From positions 1 to 9,028 of the forward strand of contig CANCBY010000091.1 of the NCBI GenBank assembly GCA_947374445.1: a DNA stretch of 9,028 nucleotides, in the 5' to 3' direction. This DNA comes from Pseudobdellovibrionaceae bacterium. Its GTDB lineage: Bacteria; Bdellovibrionota; Bdellovibrionia; Bdellovibrionales; Bdellovibrionaceae. A program made the translations under genes and the position numbers. How positions within the stretch are numbered: position 1 is the first letter of the stretch; every line of letters starts with the position of its first letter. Below the pieces are notes generated by a model. That model saw only the letters and a program-made list of their open reading frames with translations. It had not been told where the DNA came from and ran no database searches. Positions 6,187-9,028 of this stretch are shown here, one piece after another.

Positions 6187-7056
6187 ATGAGAATAGCCCT
6201 CTTTTTCGTTGCGATCTTTTTCTTGTCTCAGTCAGGCCACTGGGTTCGTTGGTCCCAATCTCCTCCTGAGGTTCTTGGTTTTTGGCGCCTTTTAGTCGCG
6301 AGCGTTCTTATTGCCGCTTGGAACTTTCGAGATCTGCATTTTTTTTCGGCAATTCAAAAAACCAGTCGACGCTCACTTTACTTTTCTTTAGCTGCGGGTG
6401 TTTTGTTTTTTGCTCATCTTTGGGCCTTCAAATACCAATCGCACCACACCAGTATTGCCAACGGCATGATTTTATTTGCTTCGAATCCGCTGTTTACAGC
6501 CCTTGCATCGATGTTGTTTTTCAAAGAAAGGTTAACAACGAAGCTACTTATAGCCTACGCTCTAGCCCTTGCTGGAATTTTTAATTTGGTTGCTCATCAA
6601 CTCAAATTTGAACGTCAAAATCTGGACGGCGACCTGGCTGCGATCGCAGCTGCCATTTTTTACTCGGCCTATATTTTAACAAGCCAACAAGCACGCAAAG
6701 AAATGTCAAATAACGACTTCTCGCTGATTTTATTTCCGATCGCGGGGATCTGCTTTTTAGGCCTGGGCTGGGTCCGCGAAATCCCAATGATGCCAACCAC
6801 CATTGAGTCCTGGATTGCAATCTTTGGTCTTGCGGTTTTTTCAACAATTTTAGGACACGGACTTTTTACCTATCTTTTAAAATTTATGAATATCAACGTC
6901 ATGAGTTGCGGCAAATTGCTTGAGCCCGTACTTGCCGCGATGACAGCTTGGGTTTTGTTCGCAGAAGAAATCAACGTGACAATGATCGTCTCATTCGCAC
7001 TGACAGCATCGAGCGTTCTGGTGCTATTTTATAAACCAAACCCAAAAAAAACCTAG
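6187..7056 (+). CDS. EamA/DMT-family ten-helix transporter
   Basis: Inner-membrane carrier of the drug/metabolite transporter superfamily. The substrate is unknown; relatives move amino acids, nucleotide sugars or other metabolites. The 289 residues form two EamA repeats of five helices. Approximate helices are 3-19, 33-48, 64-82, 90-111, 119-135, 149-165, 179-195, 208-232, 236-259 and 263-281. The hallmark ending of helix 4 (NPLFTALASMLFFKERLT, 100-117) is repeated in helix 9 (KLLEPVLAAMTAWVLFAEEI, 243-262), as expected from the internal duplication. The short basic tail KPNPKKT suggests a cytoplasmic C-terminus. The ATG is preceded by AGGGGG only one base away, a poor arrangement. The frame stays open upstream, but no better start codon with a ribosome site is seen. 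The stop codon overlaps the selU stop codon on the other strand. Confidence 0.92.
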   Translation: MRIALFFVAIFFLSQSGHWVRWSQSPPEVLGFWRLLVASVLIAAWNFRDLHFFSAIQKTSRRSLYFSLAAGVLFFAHLWAFKYQSHHTSIANGMILFASNPLFTALASMLFFKERLTTKLLIAYALALAGIFNLVAHQLKFERQNLDGDLAAIAAAIFYSAYILTSQQARKEMSNNDFSLILFPIAGICFLGLGWVREIPMMPTTIESWIAIFGLAVFSTILGHGLFTYLLKFMNINVMSCGKLLEPVLAAMTAWVLFAEEINVTMIVSFALTASSVLVLFYKPNPKKT

Positions 7057-8156
7057 TTCGATAGCAAATACTGCAGGCACTGCTCGCGTGAACCGCGAAA
7101 AAGAATGACCGGAGAACGGCTCTGCAAACTCCCCAAGTACATGGGGTCATAATACCAATCCAATAATTTCTCGATCCAAACTTTGTTTGCCTCAAAATCA
7201 CGATGCTCAAGATAAGTTTTCTCAGACTGCATTAGATCACCCATGACTTCTTTAGCTCTTAATCCGCCGAGTTTTTTGGTGATACGCTCAAGCGATCCTT
7301 TATAAGAGGCAAAAAGTTCCATGGCTTCAGCCTCTGAGCCGTTTGCAATCGGAGAAGCTAAAATATAATCATCAAAAGTGACTTGCACTCGCGATGAAAG
7401 CGGTTCTTCGATGAGAACCAGTGGAGAGCGGCGCAAATGATCAAAAAGACTCGGAGGCTGAACACTCCGACCAATCAAACGACTTTCATCTTCAATCAAA
7501 ATCGCCCGCTTATCCGAGGACTCCTGCAACCGAAGCAAGGATAAGGCTAATTGATTTTCAAAATTAATCTGCGGTGGCTGTCCGGCTTTATATCCGCCAA
7601 AAGCCGAACCGCGATGATTGGCAAATTTTTCTAAATCACAAACCAACCGCTCCGTTTCTAGAGATCTCAAGAGCAAAGTCTTACCGCTGCCGGTAGCACC
7701 CGAAATAACGATCAGCTCACGAGGCAAATTTGAAAAATTGAGTGTTGCATCCATCAAGTACTGACGAATTTTTTTGTAGCCGCCTTCAATGCGAGGCACT
7801 AGCACACCCGCATCTGCCAGCCACTGCTGAGTGATCTTTGAGCGCAGCCCCCCGCGAAAGCATGTCACAATAGCCTCAGGATGTTGCTGAATAAAATCAG
7901 CCCAAGCTTTGACCCGCAATTCTTTGACCGAGCCAGAAACCAAACTGTGCCCTCTGAGAATGGCCTTCTCTTGCCCCTGCTGCTTGTAGACGGTGCCGAC
8001 CTCAGCTCGCTCTTCGTTGTTCATGATCGGTAGATTGATAGATCCTGGCAATGATCCCGTTGCAAACTCGATAGGCGCACGAACATCAATGATGGGATGG
8101 CCCGCCAAAAGATGTGATTTAACCTCTAAAAGAGATCGCAAGTTCATAGAACTCAT
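7053..8156 (-). CDS. selU: tRNA 2-selenouridine synthase
   Basis: Also called MnmH or YbbB. It replaces sulfur by selenium in 2-thiouridine at wobble position 34 of tRNAs for Lys, Glu and Gln, using selenophosphate and passing through a geranylated intermediate (family knowledge). At 367 residues it matches the E. coli protein (364). The N-terminal rhodanese domain (about 8-135) has IIDVRAPIEF (22-31) and the active-site loop TCFRGGLRS (98-106) with catalytic C99. The C-terminal P-loop domain has Walker A GATGSGKT (153-160), HRGSAFGG (181-188) and IEDESRLIGR (221-230), plus LLDWYYDPMY (331-340). All are family hallmarks. The start ATG overlaps the selD stop as ATGA, so the two are translationally coupled. 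A second in-frame ATG three codons later (complement of 8145-8147) is an alternative start. No separate ribosome site stands out. Confidence 0.96.
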   Translation of the reverse strand: MSSMNLRSLLEVKSHLLAGHPIIDVRAPIEFATGSLPGSINLPIMNNEERAEVGTVYKQQGQEKAILRGHSLVSGSVKELRVKAWADFIQQHPEAIVTCFRGGLRSKITQQWLADAGVLVPRIEGGYKKIRQYLMDATLNFSNLPRELIVISGATGSGKTLLLRSLETERLVCDLEKFANHRGSAFGGYKAGQPPQINFENQLALSLLRLQESSDKRAILIEDESRLIGRSVQPPSLFDHLRRSPLVLIEEPLSSRVQVTFDDYILASPIANGSEAEAMELFASYKGSLERITKKLGGLRAKEVMGDLMQSEKTYLEHRDFEANKVWIEKLLDWYYDPMYLGSLQSRSPVILFRGSREQCLQYLLSN

Positions 8157-9028
8157 TCAAAGACAATCACGGCCGTTGCATTTTGGGATACAACCTTACC
8201 AACAACTGCAGAGGCCTTAAAATACGACTGCAAGTCAGCCAAAACACTAAGAGCCATATCTGCCGCCACAGAAAGTAAAAGCCCGCCACTAGTTTGAGGA
8301 TCAACCATCAAAAGTTTTTGAGTTTCGCTCAAAGCCGTCCAATCTATCTTGGATTCAACATAAGCACGGTTGGTGCGATGAGCTTTTGTTAAATTTCCAC
8401 TTTCAAGTGAGCCCGGGGCTTCTGCAAAAAAAGGAACTTTGCTCGAAGATATTATAAATTTTTTCTGGCTGGCTTCGGCCATCTGCACCGCGTGCCCCAA
8501 AAATCCAAAACCAGTAATGTCTGTCGCCGAATGAATCGCAGCCAAAGACTCCGCAGATAAAAGTGTTGGAACTTTATTCAGCTGTGACATGCTGGCCAGT
8601 GCTTCCTCGATATCCACTTCGCTGTAGAGACCTTTTTTTAATCCTGCAGCCAAAGTCCCAGTGCCTAATTTTTTTGTCAGAATTAAAACATCGCCGTCTT
8701 TGGCCTTGGCATTGGACCAGATCTTTTGAGGGTGTACGTAGCCTGTGACAGAAAGGCCAAATTTCAGTGTGTCATCATCGATCGAGTGACCCCCAACAAA
8801 GTTCACTCCAGCTTCTTGCAAAATTTCGCAAGCTCCTTGCAGCACTTCAACAGCCACATCATTGTCTAAAACTGCGAGTGGAAAAGCCAAAATAGCCATC
8901 GCCGTCTTAGGAATTCCGCCCATAGCATAAACATCACTCAAAGCATTGGCCGCTGCCACGCGACCAAAAATTCGAGGCGTATCCACAATCGGAGTAAAAA
9001 AATCAAGGGTCTGCACCAACGCCACCTC
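8153..9028 (-). CDS. selD: Selenophosphate synthase (selenide, water dikinase), 5' end outside window
   Basis: Makes selenophosphate from selenide and ATP, the selenium donor for SelU. The frame is open to the last base of the window; the valine codon GTG at 9025-9023 is internal, not a start. The 291 residues present correspond to all but roughly the first 70-90 residues of a typical 340-350 residue enzyme. Seen, numbered from the window edge: QTLDFFTPIVD at 6-16 (the metal aspartate D9 equals E. coli D91), ANALSDVYAMGG at 27-38, GGHS at 79-82, TKKLGTG at 118-124, TDITGFGFLGHA at 169-180 (equals the D227 region) and DPQTSGG at 243-249. The N-terminal Cys or Sec with its lysine, which decides whether this is itself a selenoprotein, is outside the window. 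No in-frame UGA occurs in the visible part. selU follows with a 4-base overlap. Confidence 0.95.
   Translation of the reverse strand, partial: EVALVQTLDFFTPIVDTPRIFGRVAAANALSDVYAMGGIPKTAMAILAFPLAVLDNDVAVEVLQGACEILQEAGVNFVGGHSIDDDTLKFGLSVTGYVHPQKIWSNAKAKDGDVLILTKKLGTGTLAAGLKKGLYSEVDIEEALASMSQLNKVPTLLSAESLAAIHSATDITGFGFLGHAVQMAEASQKKFIISSSKVPFFAEAPGSLESGNLTKAHRTNRAYVESKIDWTALSETQKLLMVDPQTSGGLLLSVAADMALSVLADLQSYFKASAVVGKVVSQNATAVIVFE

Noticed and set aside
6971..7210. Minus-strand open frame crossing the transporter and selU ends
   Set aside because: It overlaps two well-supported genes in another frame and its product has no domain-like pattern.
9023..9025. GTG as the start codon of selD
   Set aside because: SelD proteins have a further N-terminal part with the catalytic Cys/Sec before the LDFF motif. 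The frame is open to the window edge, so this valine is internal.
1..9028. Mobile elements, CRISPR arrays, defence genes, tRNA or rRNA genes
   Set aside because: No transposase or integrase motifs, terminal repeats, regularly spaced repeats or RNA gene sequences were found on either strand. Almost all the sequence is accounted for by housekeeping-type genes.

Overview
This 9 kb window is an ordinary, gene-dense piece of bacterial chromosome with nine complete or nearly complete housekeeping-type genes and one partial gene at the left edge. Base composition is moderate to low in G+C, with many A and T runs. The gene set (M17 aminopeptidase, Mip/FkpA-type lipoprotein isomerase, selD-selU, ApaG, PdxH), short intergenic gaps and frequent strand switches fit a Gram-negative proteobacterium-like organism. 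My best guess is the Bdellovibrio group (Bdellovibrionota). That is an inference from the general look of the proteins, not something the sequence proves. I see no mobile element, integrase, phage gene, CRISPR array, rRNA or tRNA.

Layout, left to right. (1) Positions 1-861, + strand: the C-terminal 286 residues of a larger conserved protein of unknown function. (2) 885-2393, - strand: leucyl aminopeptidase PepA with its full set of metal and catalytic residues and a plausible promoter at 2415-2444. (3) 2564-3583 and 3647-4036, + strand: an endonuclease/exonuclease/phosphatase-fold hydrolase followed by ApaG. (4) 4006-5248, - strand: pdxH then pcp (pyroglutamyl peptidase), 13 nt apart. The pcp tail overlaps the apaG tail by 31 bp. 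(5) 5345-6052, - strand: an FkpA/Mip-type peptidyl-prolyl isomerase with a probable lipoprotein signal, followed by a strong intrinsic terminator at 5279-5309. (6) 6187-7056, + strand: a ten-helix EamA/DMT transporter. (7) 7053-9028, - strand: selU preceded by selD (5' end outside the window), overlapping by ATGA.

Functional links. selD and selU form a complete two-step route for putting selenium into tRNA: selenide to selenophosphate, then 2-thiouridine to 2-selenouridine at the wobble base. pepA and pcp are both cytosolic peptidases but lie in separate transcription units. pdxH supplies pyridoxal phosphate. The EEP hydrolase and apaG may be co-transcribed but have no known joint role.

I looked for an undescribed system and did not find a convincing one. 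The points most worth a second look are the unknown left-edge protein, the terminator placed only 30 nt before pdxH, the selenium operon, the ambiguous start of the EEP gene with a six-codon ORF just before it, and several very tight convergent gene ends.
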